A program made the position numbers and the translations under genes. Below are positions 7,606-15,962 of a stretch of DNA of 24,202 nt, piece after piece. Position 1 is the stretch's first letter, and each line of letters starts with the position of its first letter. This DNA is from JBBTCX01 sp038043045. Lineage in GTDB: Bacteria > Planctomycetota > Phycisphaerae > UBA1845. Location: the NCBI GenBank assembly GCA_038043045.1, contig JBBTCX010000086.1:1-24202 (forward strand), given 5' to 3'. A model generated the notes under the pieces. That model was given only the letters and a program-made list of their open reading frames with translations. It was not told the DNA's origin and ran no database searches.

Positions 7606-9675
7606 ATGAGAGCTTTCTCGCGCAAAAGGACACAAGCGGTGGTGTGGGCGGTATTGGCGGCGTTCGTGCCTTGCAAGGCCGATGAAGGCATGTGGTTGCT
7701 CAATCGTGCACCCAAAAAGCAACTCAAGGAAAAATACAACTTCGAACCCACGCCGCAATGGTTGGAGCATCTTCAAAAGTCCGCCGTCCGATTCAATACC
7801 GGCGGCTCGGGATCGTTCGTTTCTAGCAACGGGTTGGTCATGACCAACCACCACGTCGGTTCCGACATGCTCATGAAACTGAGCACGCCGGACAAGAACC
7901 TGATGAAGACCGGGTTCTACGCCAAAACCCAAGCCGAAGAACCAAAATGTCCGGACCTCGAACTGATGGTTCTTTGGACAATCGACGACGTGACCGATCG
8001 CGTCAAAGCGGCGGCCACTCCAGGATTATCCACCGCCGACGCCAACACCGCTCGTCGCAAGATGATGACCACCATCGAGGATGAGGCGGAAAAGAAAAGC
8101 GGCCTGGACTGCCAAGTCGTGACACTTTATCAGGGCGGGCTTTATCACCTCTATGGTTACAAACGTTACACCGACGTTCGCCTCGTCATGGCCCCGGAAC
8201 ACGCGGTAGCCTTCTTCGGTGGCGATACGGATAACTTCGAGTTCCCGCGCTTCGATCTCGATATGTGTTTTTTCCGCATCTACGAAAATGACAAACCGCT
8301 TCATCCGGAACATTATTTGAAGTGGAGCAAGCCTGGAATTGGTGACGGCGACTTGTCGTTCGTCGTCGGTCACCCCGGTCGAACGCGGCGACTCAACACC
8401 CTGGAACATTTGAAATTCATGCGCGATGTCGATCTGCCGACGACCATGCGACGCTTGTGGCGGCGCGAAGTTCAATTGCAATCCTTCATGGCCCGAAACA
8501 ACGAAAACGCTCGAATTGCCACGGAGGATTACTACGGCGTGCAGAATAGTCGAAAAGCTTATACCGGTATGATCGGCGGCTTGCATGATCCGGCCATTTG
8601 GGCAAAGAAGACTGCCGACGAAGACTTGCTTCGCAAAGCCGTCAACGCCAATCCCGATTGGAATGCCCAATGGGGAGATGCGTGGGACCAAATCGCCAAC
8701 GCCCAGAAAACCTATAGGGAGTTTTATCCTCGTTACCGTCTCGGCGGCGGAAGCGAATTGTTCGGAATGGCCCGCAATCTCGTACGATTGGCGGAGGAAA
8801 AGCCGAAACCCAACGTCGATCGATTGCGAGAATACCGCGACTCGGAACTCGATTCGCTCTTCTTGGAGCTGTATTCACCGGCGCCAATTTATGAGGATCT
8901 CGAAATGGATCGAATGGCCAGCCAATTGGCGTATATTGTTGAAACGCTGGGTGGGGAAGATCCGATGGTAAAGACGGCGCTCGCGGGTCAGTCTCCGCGC
9001 GCTCGAGCCGAAGCCCTCGTTAAAGGCACCAAACTCAAGGACATCGACGTTCGCAAGAAACTCGGCGACGGTGGCAAGGACGCGATTTCCAAATCGACGG
9101 ACCCGATGATCCAACTCGCGGTCGCATTGGATCCCGAGTCTCGCGCGCTTCGCAAGAGATTTGAAGATGAAGTCGAAGCGGCCGAGCGCGAGGGCTATTC
9201 CAAAATCGCTTCCGCGCGATTCGCTCAATATGGAGAGAATTTATATCCCGACGCGACGTTTACACTCCGTCTCGCTCTCGGAACGGTGAAAGGCTACAAC
9301 GAAGACGGTCGCGACGTTCCGGCGTTTACTACGCTTGGCGGGACGTTCCAGCGAATGGAAGAACGCAAAGGCGTTTTCCCGTTTGAACTTCCCGAGCGAT
9401 GGATTAAAGGCAAGAGCAAGCTCGATTTGAACACGCCGTACAATTTCGTGTCAACGGCTGACATCATCGGCGGAAATTCCGGCAGTCCGGTCGTGGATCG
9501 AAAGGGCGAACTGGTCGGGTTGATATTTGACGGGAATATTCAAAGCCTGGTCCTGGATTTCGCCTTCACCGAGCAACAAGCCCGCGCGGTGTCGGTCGAT
9601 TCGCGGGCCATCATCGAGTGCATGCGAAAACTCTACGACGCCGGGGCCTTGGCCGACGAATTGACGGCGCAATAG
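7606..9675 (+). CDS. Secreted S46 family dipeptidyl-peptidase (DPP7-like)
   Basis: Serine dipeptidyl-peptidase of family S46 (DPP7/DPP11), 689 residues from the ATG at 7606, close to the usual ~700. It removes dipeptides from peptide N-termini. A signal peptide ends near residue 25. Chymotrypsin-fold halves carry the triad: His in TNHHVGS (82/83), Asp219 in the FPRFDLDM stretch after GGDTDN, and Ser625 in GGNSGSPV. Eighteen residues after the Ser is Gly643 (FDGN), the position that is Gly in DPP7 and Arg in DPP11, which points to a hydrophobic rather than acidic P1 preference. The helical insert between the halves is present. The common NHHC is NHHV here. A GTG at 7564 is in frame but would put 14 polar residues before the signal peptide. 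The stop is three bases before ruvX. Confidence 0.93.
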   Translation: MRAFSRKRTQAVVWAVLAAFVPCKADEGMWLLNRAPKKQLKEKYNFEPTPQWLEHLQKSAVRFNTGGSGSFVSSNGLVMTNHHVGSDMLMKLSTPDKNLMKTGFYAKTQAEEPKCPDLELMVLWTIDDVTDRVKAAATPGLSTADANTARRKMMTTIEDEAEKKSGLDCQVVTLYQGGLYHLYGYKRYTDVRLVMAPEHAVAFFGGDTDNFEFPRFDLDMCFFRIYENDKPLHPEHYLKWSKPGIGDGDLSFVVGHPGRTRRLNTLEHLKFMRDVDLPTTMRRLWRREVQLQSFMARNNENARIATEDYYGVQNSRKAYTGMIGGLHDPAIWAKKTADEDLLRKAVNANPDWNAQWGDAWDQIANAQKTYREFYPRYRLGGGSELFGMARNLVRLAEEKPKPNVDRLREYRDSELDSLFLELYSPAPIYEDLEMDRMASQLAYIVETLGGEDPMVKTALAGQSPRARAEALVKGTKLKDIDVRKKLGDGGKDAISKSTDPMIQLAVALDPESRALRKRFEDEVEAAEREGYSKIASARFAQYGENLYPDATFTLRLALGTVKGYNEDGRDVPAFTTLGGTFQRMEERKGVFPFELPERWIKGKSKLDLNTPYNFVSTADIIGGNSGSPVVDRKGELVGLIFDGNIQSLVLDFAFTEQQARAVSVDSRAIIECMRKLYDAGALADELTAQ

Positions 9676-9678
9676 CGG

Positions 9679-10098
9679 ATGTCGTGTATCCTTGGAATTG
9701 ACTACGGGAGCAAGCGAATCGGTCTTGCGATCAGTGATTCCCAAAGAACGTTTTCATTGCCTTTGACGACGGTGGAGTCCAGGGGTGACGTGCACGCCAA
9801 TGCGGCAGTTGTGCTCGAAAAAGCCGGGGAATACGACGTATCCGAGTTTGTGGTCGGTCTGCCTCTAAACATGGATGGCACGGAAGGTCCGCAGACCAAG
9901 GAAACTCGCACATTCGGCGAGGTTTTGAAAACGCTGAGCGGACGGCCTGTTCATTATTTCGATGAGCGCTTGTCGTCTGTTGCTGCCGAGGAGATGCTGC
10001 GGCCTGCGGAATTGACACGATTGAAACGCAGAGCGCGCGTCGACCGGCTGGCCGCTCAGGTCATTCTTCAGGATTTCTTGGATTCGCGTGGAACGTAA
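9679..10098 (+). CDS. ruvX: RuvX/YqgF family putative Holliday junction resolvase or pre-16S rRNA nuclease
   Basis: RNase H-fold nuclease of 139 residues, the standard length. Seen: the first acidic residue Asp8 in LGIDYGSKRIGLAISD, the central FVVGLPLNMDGTEG, the FDERLSS motif (Asp95, Glu96), and the last acidic residue Asp122 in RVDRLAAQVILQDFL. Family members are reported to mature the 5' end of 16S rRNA and were first proposed as Holliday junction resolvases. It follows the S46 peptidase with a three-base gap and is probably co-transcribed with it. Its last 31 bases overlap the 3' end of pgi on the opposite strand. Confidence 0.95.
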   Translation: MSCILGIDYGSKRIGLAISDSQRTFSLPLTTVESRGDVHANAAVVLEKAGEYDVSEFVVGLPLNMDGTEGPQTKETRTFGEVLKTLSGRPVHYFDERLSSVAAEEMLRPAELTRLKRRARVDRLAAQVILQDFLDSRGT

Positions 10099-11675
10099 AA
10101 GGTATCCGCAAAACGAGTGGGACCTGCCACACGAATGACCCCGTGATCGGGATTGGCCGCGGCGTGTTCGAGAATGTGGTATACGGCCTCCGCTGCTTCG
10201 GGTTGACCAATCGCCAAGGCAATCGCTTCGCAATCTACAGGGAGATCGCGGTGAGATTCCAAGTGCGCAACGGCGACGTGTTGTAACGCGACGTAATTCG
10301 CGGCGGCTTTCTTGCCGGCTTCGACGCCGGGCTGATGATAGGCGTTTACGTTGATCAACTCTGCATATAAACCGACCGCGCGTTCGAAGAGCGCGATCAA
10401 CACCCCGACGGATCGGGCGTTGAGTTCGTCGAGGGTCAGCGTCATGGATCGTTTTCCGCTTTCGGTGAGGGCGTCGCGCGTACCATATAGAAAATGGTGT
10501 AAATAGTCGCCCGTGGTGACGTTTTCCTCGACCACCATCGATAAGCCATTGCGGTCGTGCAAGGTTTCAAGAAAGACAACGAAAAAATCATCAGGACCAT
10601 CGCGGAGTTGCTGCACGAAGGCGTGTTGGTCGGTGCTGCCCTTGTTCCCGAAAACGGTGAGGCCTTGGGGGGTTGGATTTCCAGCCCGATCCTTGCTCTT
10701 GCCGAGCGACTCCATGACCAATTGTTGTAGGTAGCGGCCAAAGAGCACGAGTCGGTCACGGTAAGGGAGTACGACCATGTTGCGCCGACCGTGACCATCG
10801 CCGGCCTGGTGCCAAATGAGGGACATCATCGCGGCGGGATTTTTCCGAATATCATTCAATCGAGTAGCGATATCGCAGCCGCGCGCGCCGGACAGTAGGG
10901 CGTCGATGTCGATTCCTTGCAAGGCCAGCGGGAGCAATCCGGCGGCGGATAAAACCGACGTTCTCCCACCGACCCAATCCCACATCGGAAAGACGTGGAG
11001 CCATTTTTCCGCGACGGCAATGTGTTGCAACGAGGACCCTTCGCAGGTCACCGCGATCGCGTGCTTGCCGAAATTCAGACCGGCCTTTTTGTACGCAGCG
11101 GCAACCTCCAACATTCCATTTCGCGTCTCAATCGTAGTGCCGGACTTTGACACCACGATCGTCAAGGTTTGTGGCAACAGTTCGTCCAGTTCGGCGAGCA
11201 CGCGGTCGATGCCTTCCGGATCGGTGTTGTCGATGAAGCGCACGATCATGGGGTCTTCGTCGGTACCGAGTGCGTCGGATACAAACTGCGGACCCAAGGC
11301 CGATCCGCCAATACCGACGACGAGGACCACGAGGAATTCATCGCCGCCTTCGGGTCTGATTAGACCGTCGAGCACTTCGCGCGAAAACCGCTTGACGCTT
11401 TGAATCGAAGATTCGATCTCTCGGCGGATTTCGGCCGTCGGGGCCAATTGCGGCGCGCGAAGCCAATAGTGACCGACCATCCGGTTTTCGTCGGGGTTGG
11501 CTATCGCCCCCGCTTCCAACTTTCGCATGGCATCAAGCGCGTCGGCAATGGGTTTCATCATGCGATCGAACGCCGCATTGTCGATAATCATGCGACTATA
11601 GTCGAGCCGCAAATCCATTTCGACGCTCATGCAACTTTGTTTTTGGAATCGCTGCCAAGGATTGTCATTGTTCAT
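10068..11675 (-). CDS. pgi: Glucose-6-phosphate isomerase
   Basis: Interconverts glucose 6-phosphate and fructose 6-phosphate in glycolysis and gluconeogenesis. It also sits at the branch to sugar nucleotides for the neighbouring polysaccharide genes. Over 535 residues the SIS-fold motifs are clear: VGIGGSALGP (120-129), VSKSGTTIET (175-184), the DWVGGRTSVLSA signature (233-244), a catalytic Glu at about 322 (VMESLGK) and His351 in GSTDQHAFVQQLRDG. The start is supported by AAGGAG (11684-11689) eight bases upstream. It lies 84 bases after the stop of the TPR protein on the same strand, so it may be read from the exosortase operon or from its own promoter. Confidence 0.96.
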   Translation of the reverse strand: MNNDNPWQRFQKQSCMSVEMDLRLDYSRMIIDNAAFDRMMKPIADALDAMRKLEAGAIANPDENRMVGHYWLRAPQLAPTAEIRREIESSIQSVKRFSREVLDGLIRPEGGDEFLVVLVVGIGGSALGPQFVSDALGTDEDPMIVRFIDNTDPEGIDRVLAELDELLPQTLTIVVSKSGTTIETRNGMLEVAAAYKKAGLNFGKHAIAVTCEGSSLQHIAVAEKWLHVFPMWDWVGGRTSVLSAAGLLPLALQGIDIDALLSGARGCDIATRLNDIRKNPAAMMSLIWHQAGDGHGRRNMVVLPYRDRLVLFGRYLQQLVMESLGKSKDRAGNPTPQGLTVFGNKGSTDQHAFVQQLRDGPDDFFVVFLETLHDRNGLSMVVEENVTTGDYLHHFLYGTRDALTESGKRSMTLTLDELNARSVGVLIALFERAVGLYAELINVNAYHQPGVEAGKKAAANYVALQHVAVAHLESHRDLPVDCEAIALAIGQPEAAEAVYHILEHAAANPDHGVIRVAGPTRFADTFYVPRESKKS

Positions 11676-11759
11676 GGCCGTTGCTCCTTCAGGCAGACAT
11701 GTTACACGAAAGGCGTGGCTAGGCGATCGGTGATTCGTAAGAAAAGTTTGTTGACACCA

Positions 11760-14700
11760 TTACGGCGATGGAGGATCCTGGACCATAGAAGATGGGTCGA
11801 GTATGTCACGGCATTGTTGGAGTTGTTTGGATGAGAGGCCGCCGAATTGCCTGTTCAAACTGAACGCTTGGCGAAGAAAGGAGGCTGCTTGGCTTTTTCG
11901 ATCCGTGCTCCAGTGCAACAGGCCTAGGTGATAGGTGGCGGATGTTCGCGTTGGCGGGGAATCGGCGACACGCAGACAAGCATTCAGACAAGACTCAGCC
12001 GCCTCCGATTTTCCAAGTCGTAACAAAGCCAGCCCCCGGGTATCGAGAAGATGAGCATCTTCTTTGCCACCCACTGACACAAACTTATCAAGAATTGCCA
12101 GGGCCTCATCAGGTCGGCCAAGGTCTTCGGCATAGAGCCACGCGAGATCATTCACGGTCTGCGAATGGGTGGGGAGAATGTGGATTGCTTCTATAAATCG
12201 TTTTTCCGCGCGATCCAATTCCCCACATTGATAGAAGCATCGGGCGCTTCGATAGTGGAGATCGGCGGCGATTTTGGGCTCTTGTTGAGCGATCTCATCC
12301 AACCAACGTTCCCCTTGTTCTCGTTGTTCCGCGTGAGAGCAGGCACAGGACATAGCCTCTGCCGCAACGACCCACGACTCCACATCCAGCGGAAATTGAG
12401 CGCGGCGAGTTTCGGTCAGCGAGTGAATTTCGAAAAAGTTGTTACGGCGGGTGAGAAAGCGGATCAACGCCCGATGAGCCCGACCGTTGGGGGTATCTGT
12501 TTCCGCGGCACGCCGCAGCAGGGATTCGGCCCGTGAGACATCTCCGTCGGTTTCAATCAAACCGGAAAGGATGATCCATTCGTCCGTGGTGGTCAGATTT
12601 TCCGGAATTCGGGACTGAATGAATTCAATGGTTTTCTTCACTTGACCGCTTCGCTCGGAAGCGACGGCGAGAATTTGCAAACCCTCCGGCGATCGTGGCT
12701 GCAAGGAGAGAAGATGAGATGCGGCGGCGATCGCTTGTCCGTATTCTCGCACGAATAGATGAAGTCGAGCGGCGGCGAGCAACAATTCCGTGTCGTCTGG
12801 GGCGACGGCTAAACCGACGCGAAGCGTGCCCCGAGCATCTTCCAATCGGCCCAGAGAGAATTGCACGGCGATGAGTTGACTTCTGGCTTCATTGATCAGC
12901 GGATTGAAGGCAAGGGCACGCTCCAGCAACGATTCGGCTTGAGTCAGATTCGGAGGAATCGAAGACCCGGCGAACTTGGCAGCCAGGATCAGCGTTTGCG
13001 GATCGTCGGGTTTTTTTTCCAGACATCGGTGAATGATCTCGTTCGCTTCGAGCAAGTCTTTTTTCGAACCGCTTTCCGCGGTAACGCCTGCCCAAAGAAG
13101 CGATTCGGAGGGGTCTTCCTCGCGGAGGTAAAGCACTTTGCGGACGGCGATCAAACGCCGATCGCGCCGACCTTGTCGTCCCCAAAATTCCGCACAAGCC
13201 GCCCAAATATTCGAGTCCTCCTGTGCGAAAGATTCCGCTTGGTCCACGGCCGATTCCAATAGCGCCTCCTGGCCGAGCATAGAGGCGACGGAAGCCAATA
13301 GAAGATAGTGAGCCCCATCCTTGACTTGATCGGCAGCGCCTGTCACCTGCTCCAAGGCTTCGATGCCTCGACCTTGCGCTAACAAAGCACGGGTCAACGC
13401 CAGAAGCAAGGGAATGGAACTCGGGCGTTGCAGCAAGGCGGTCCTCGCTATGGTTTCGGCCTGTTGCGGATTGTTGAGGCGAAGCTGGAGATCGGCCTGA
13501 AGCGCCGGCCAAACGGGATTATCGGGTTGCAATTGCAGCAATCGCTCGGCGGTGGATTGGGCGGACCGGTAATCGCGGTCTCGAATCTGCTGCTCCATCC
13601 ACAGACGCAAGACGCGAGGTTCACGCGCCAAGGATGCGGAAAGAGAGTTCAGAATCGATTGGGCTTCATGCATGCGTCCGAGTCGGGTCAGCAATTCAGC
13701 GTAATGAACGGCCATGGTTGACGAGAGAAGGCTGGGCTGATGGGCGAGAGCGGTGCGGTAGGCTTCGGCGGCATCATACCATTGTTCGGTTAGTTCAAAC
13801 GCCCGGCCCAAGAGCGTTCGTGCGGCGCCCCAACGTGGTCGGCGAGCCAGACACTCTTGAAGAAGCGACACGGCGCGGGAAGGTTCTTCGCCTTCGGGTT
13901 TGAGACGGAGAATGGCGCCGGCGAGTTCGAATTTCCATCGAAACGCGTTGGGACCTTCCAATTCACGAAGTTCCTCGGATCGCTTGTTGGCCTCGGTCCA
14001 TTCGGGAGTAAACTGGATGATCTTTTGTCTGGAGGTGACATTGCTTGGCACGGTGTCAGCGATGTCTCGGTACATGACCAAGGCTGTGTCGGTTTGGCCT
14101 GCGGCGAGAATAAGGTCCGCCAAGGATTCTCGGAGGACGGCTTTCCCTTCGGTCGGCAAGGTCGCGGAGTCGATTTGTCGTTCCACGTCGGCAAGTGGGG
14201 CGTTGGTGGAAAGTGAAACGATGCGCAATCGATGGGCTTCCACGGAGTTTGGATCGCGGGCGATCCATTCTTTCGCCAGCGTCAAAGCCCAATCGTTCTG
14301 GCGATCCGCGAGCAGAAGGCGGGCGAGTTCAACTCCGATAGCGTCCAGCGTTTCCGATGGTAGATCTCCCGATCGCCAAAGATTCAACGCGTCGGCAGGT
14401 GCTCCCGCGAGAACCATGCATCGAATCAGCCAAAGCGCGGCGGCGGCGTTGTCCTTGGCCAAGGTTTCGGCCTTTGGTCGATCCTGCCATTTGGCAAAGA
14501 TTTGGCTCCGACCCGATTCCTTAGCTTGCCCCAAGTCGGCGGCCAATTCCACCAATCGGGCAAGCATCTGTTGTGTTTCGCCCATCCCTTGGACTTGCAT
14601 GACGGCCGCTCTCGCGTCCACGTAACCGGCCCGTCGCCAAGCCAAATCGGCAAGGGACAAACGGATACCAAAATCCAACGGGCGCAAAGTGGCCAAACGC

Positions 14701-15962
14701 CGGCAAGCCTCCTCGGCGGAGTCCATGTCCCCCGTCAGCATGTACGCCTTGGCGAGAACCTGTAGCGCGGGGACATGGGCAGGATCTCTTTCCAATCCCC
14801 GAAGGAGATGTCCAATAGAAACCAGCGGTCGGGCGGCGTGCAGCTCTCGCATCCCTCGAAGGGTGTCGATTCTTGTGCCGAACTGGGCTTCAGAGCCTGG
14901 GACCGAAGCGAGAGCAAGGAGATTTTGATCCACTTGCGCCCATTGATTCGCTTGGAGAAACAACTCCGTCGTTACGAGAATCATCTCCGTGTCGTTCTCA
15001 TCCGAGCGAGCCCGGATATCTTCCGCGATAGCCGTGAGCAACGCGGGGTCGCCTCGCTGTTTGGCGTGGAACGCCCGCAGCATCAGCACGCGACGATCGT
15101 CGGGGGCGATTTGTGTGGCCCGCTCCAGCGCCGTCGCCGCATCGGCTTGGCGAGATTCGGCCAAAAAGAACCGCGCCGCCGTCAGTTGGACGGGCAGCGA
15201 ATCTGCACCGAATTCCAGCGCGTGTTGCAAGTGTTCCGCCGCTTTGGTTCGTTCGCCCCCGTTTTGCTGAAACAGAAACGCGCAGAGCTGAATTTGGGGA
15301 TCCTTCGGTGCAAGGGTCAATGCCTCCGCCAGGCGAACGGCGGCTTCCTCCGGTTGCTTCAAGTCGCGCGCGAGAATCTCGACCAGAAGAGGATAGAGCG
15401 GGCTGGCTTGAACTTTTTGCAAGGAGGTGACTAACGTTGTCACAGCTTCCTGGGGGTTTCCCAAACCGAGTTGAGCGCGGGCTAGGGTCAAGACGGCTTC
15501 GGGTGAATCCGGAGCTTGCTGAATCCAATTGCTCGCCAATTCCTCGGCGGCGCGAAATTCCCGGAGCAAGAGACAAAGCCCCGAAAGTCTGCTCAAAGCC
15601 TCGGTATCGGTGGGGTCAGCGTTCGCCAGGCGTCGCAGGACCGCCAACGTGTCCCCCAAGGCCTCGGGTTCTTTCTTGGTGCGCTCAAAAAGAACGCGAG
15701 CGTAGGACCGAAGAGCATCCACGTCCTTCGGAACTCTTCGCAAGTAGCGGCGATAGAACATCGATGCACGGGACCAGTCGGCTTCCGACTCGCTGCGTTT
15801 TGCATCGGCCAACAGAGCTGCGGTGTTCCGCTCCTTTTGACCGGCATAGATCAAATACCCCCCGAAGCCAAAACCGAACAGAACCAAAACCAACAAGCCA
15901 GCCATCCCGATTCGAGACCGAATCCCCCTTCGCCGCCAAAGCGTCCGTGAACGAAAAATCAT
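11760..15962 (-). CDS. Large membrane-anchored TPR protein of the exosortase/polysaccharide operon (PrsT-like)
   Basis: A 1400-residue protein with a basic N-terminus, one membrane helix at about 18-41 and then almost nothing but TPR-like helical repeats (for example QAPDSPEAVLTLARAQLGLG and AEETIARTAL-type pairs every 34-40 residues). Such proteins accompany exosortase/polysaccharide loci, where they are called PrsT or TPR-repeat proteins, and presumably act as a periplasmic scaffold for export. This one is longer than the ~900 residues usual for PrsT, so the name is by context. The start codon overlaps the sugar transferase stop as ATGA (15959-15962), a sign of translational coupling. The C-terminus (DPSSMVQDPPSP) carries no sorting signal. 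Confidence 0.82.
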   Translation of the reverse strand: MIFRSRTLWRRRGIRSRIGMAGLLVLVLFGFGFGGYLIYAGQKERNTAALLADAKRSESEADWSRASMFYRRYLRRVPKDVDALRSYARVLFERTKKEPEALGDTLAVLRRLANADPTDTEALSRLSGLCLLLREFRAAEELASNWIQQAPDSPEAVLTLARAQLGLGNPQEAVTTLVTSLQKVQASPLYPLLVEILARDLKQPEEAAVRLAEALTLAPKDPQIQLCAFLFQQNGGERTKAAEHLQHALEFGADSLPVQLTAARFFLAESRQADAATALERATQIAPDDRRVLMLRAFHAKQRGDPALLTAIAEDIRARSDENDTEMILVTTELFLQANQWAQVDQNLLALASVPGSEAQFGTRIDTLRGMRELHAARPLVSIGHLLRGLERDPAHVPALQVLAKAYMLTGDMDSAEEACRRLATLRPLDFGIRLSLADLAWRRAGYVDARAAVMQVQGMGETQQMLARLVELAADLGQAKESGRSQIFAKWQDRPKAETLAKDNAAAALWLIRCMVLAGAPADALNLWRSGDLPSETLDAIGVELARLLLADRQNDWALTLAKEWIARDPNSVEAHRLRIVSLSTNAPLADVERQIDSATLPTEGKAVLRESLADLILAAGQTDTALVMYRDIADTVPSNVTSRQKIIQFTPEWTEANKRSEELRELEGPNAFRWKFELAGAILRLKPEGEEPSRAVSLLQECLARRPRWGAARTLLGRAFELTEQWYDAAEAYRTALAHQPSLLSSTMAVHYAELLTRLGRMHEAQSILNSLSASLAREPRVLRLWMEQQIRDRDYRSAQSTAERLLQLQPDNPVWPALQADLQLRLNNPQQAETIARTALLQRPSSIPLLLALTRALLAQGRGIEALEQVTGAADQVKDGAHYLLLASVASMLGQEALLESAVDQAESFAQEDSNIWAACAEFWGRQGRRDRRLIAVRKVLYLREEDPSESLLWAGVTAESGSKKDLLEANEIIHRCLEKKPDDPQTLILAAKFAGSSIPPNLTQAESLLERALAFNPLINEARSQLIAVQFSLGRLEDARGTLRVGLAVAPDDTELLLAAARLHLFVREYGQAIAAASHLLSLQPRSPEGLQILAVASERSGQVKKTIEFIQSRIPENLTTTDEWIILSGLIETDGDVSRAESLLRRAAETDTPNGRAHRALIRFLTRRNNFFEIHSLTETRRAQFPLDVESWVVAAEAMSCACSHAEQREQGERWLDEIAQQEPKIAADLHYRSARCFYQCGELDRAEKRFIEAIHILPTHSQTVNDLAWLYAEDLGRPDEALAILDKFVSVGGKEDAHLLDTRGLALLRLGKSEAAESCLNACLRVADSPPTRTSATYHLGLLHWSTDRKSQAASFLRQAFSLNRQFGGLSSKQLQQCRDILDPSSMVQDPPSP

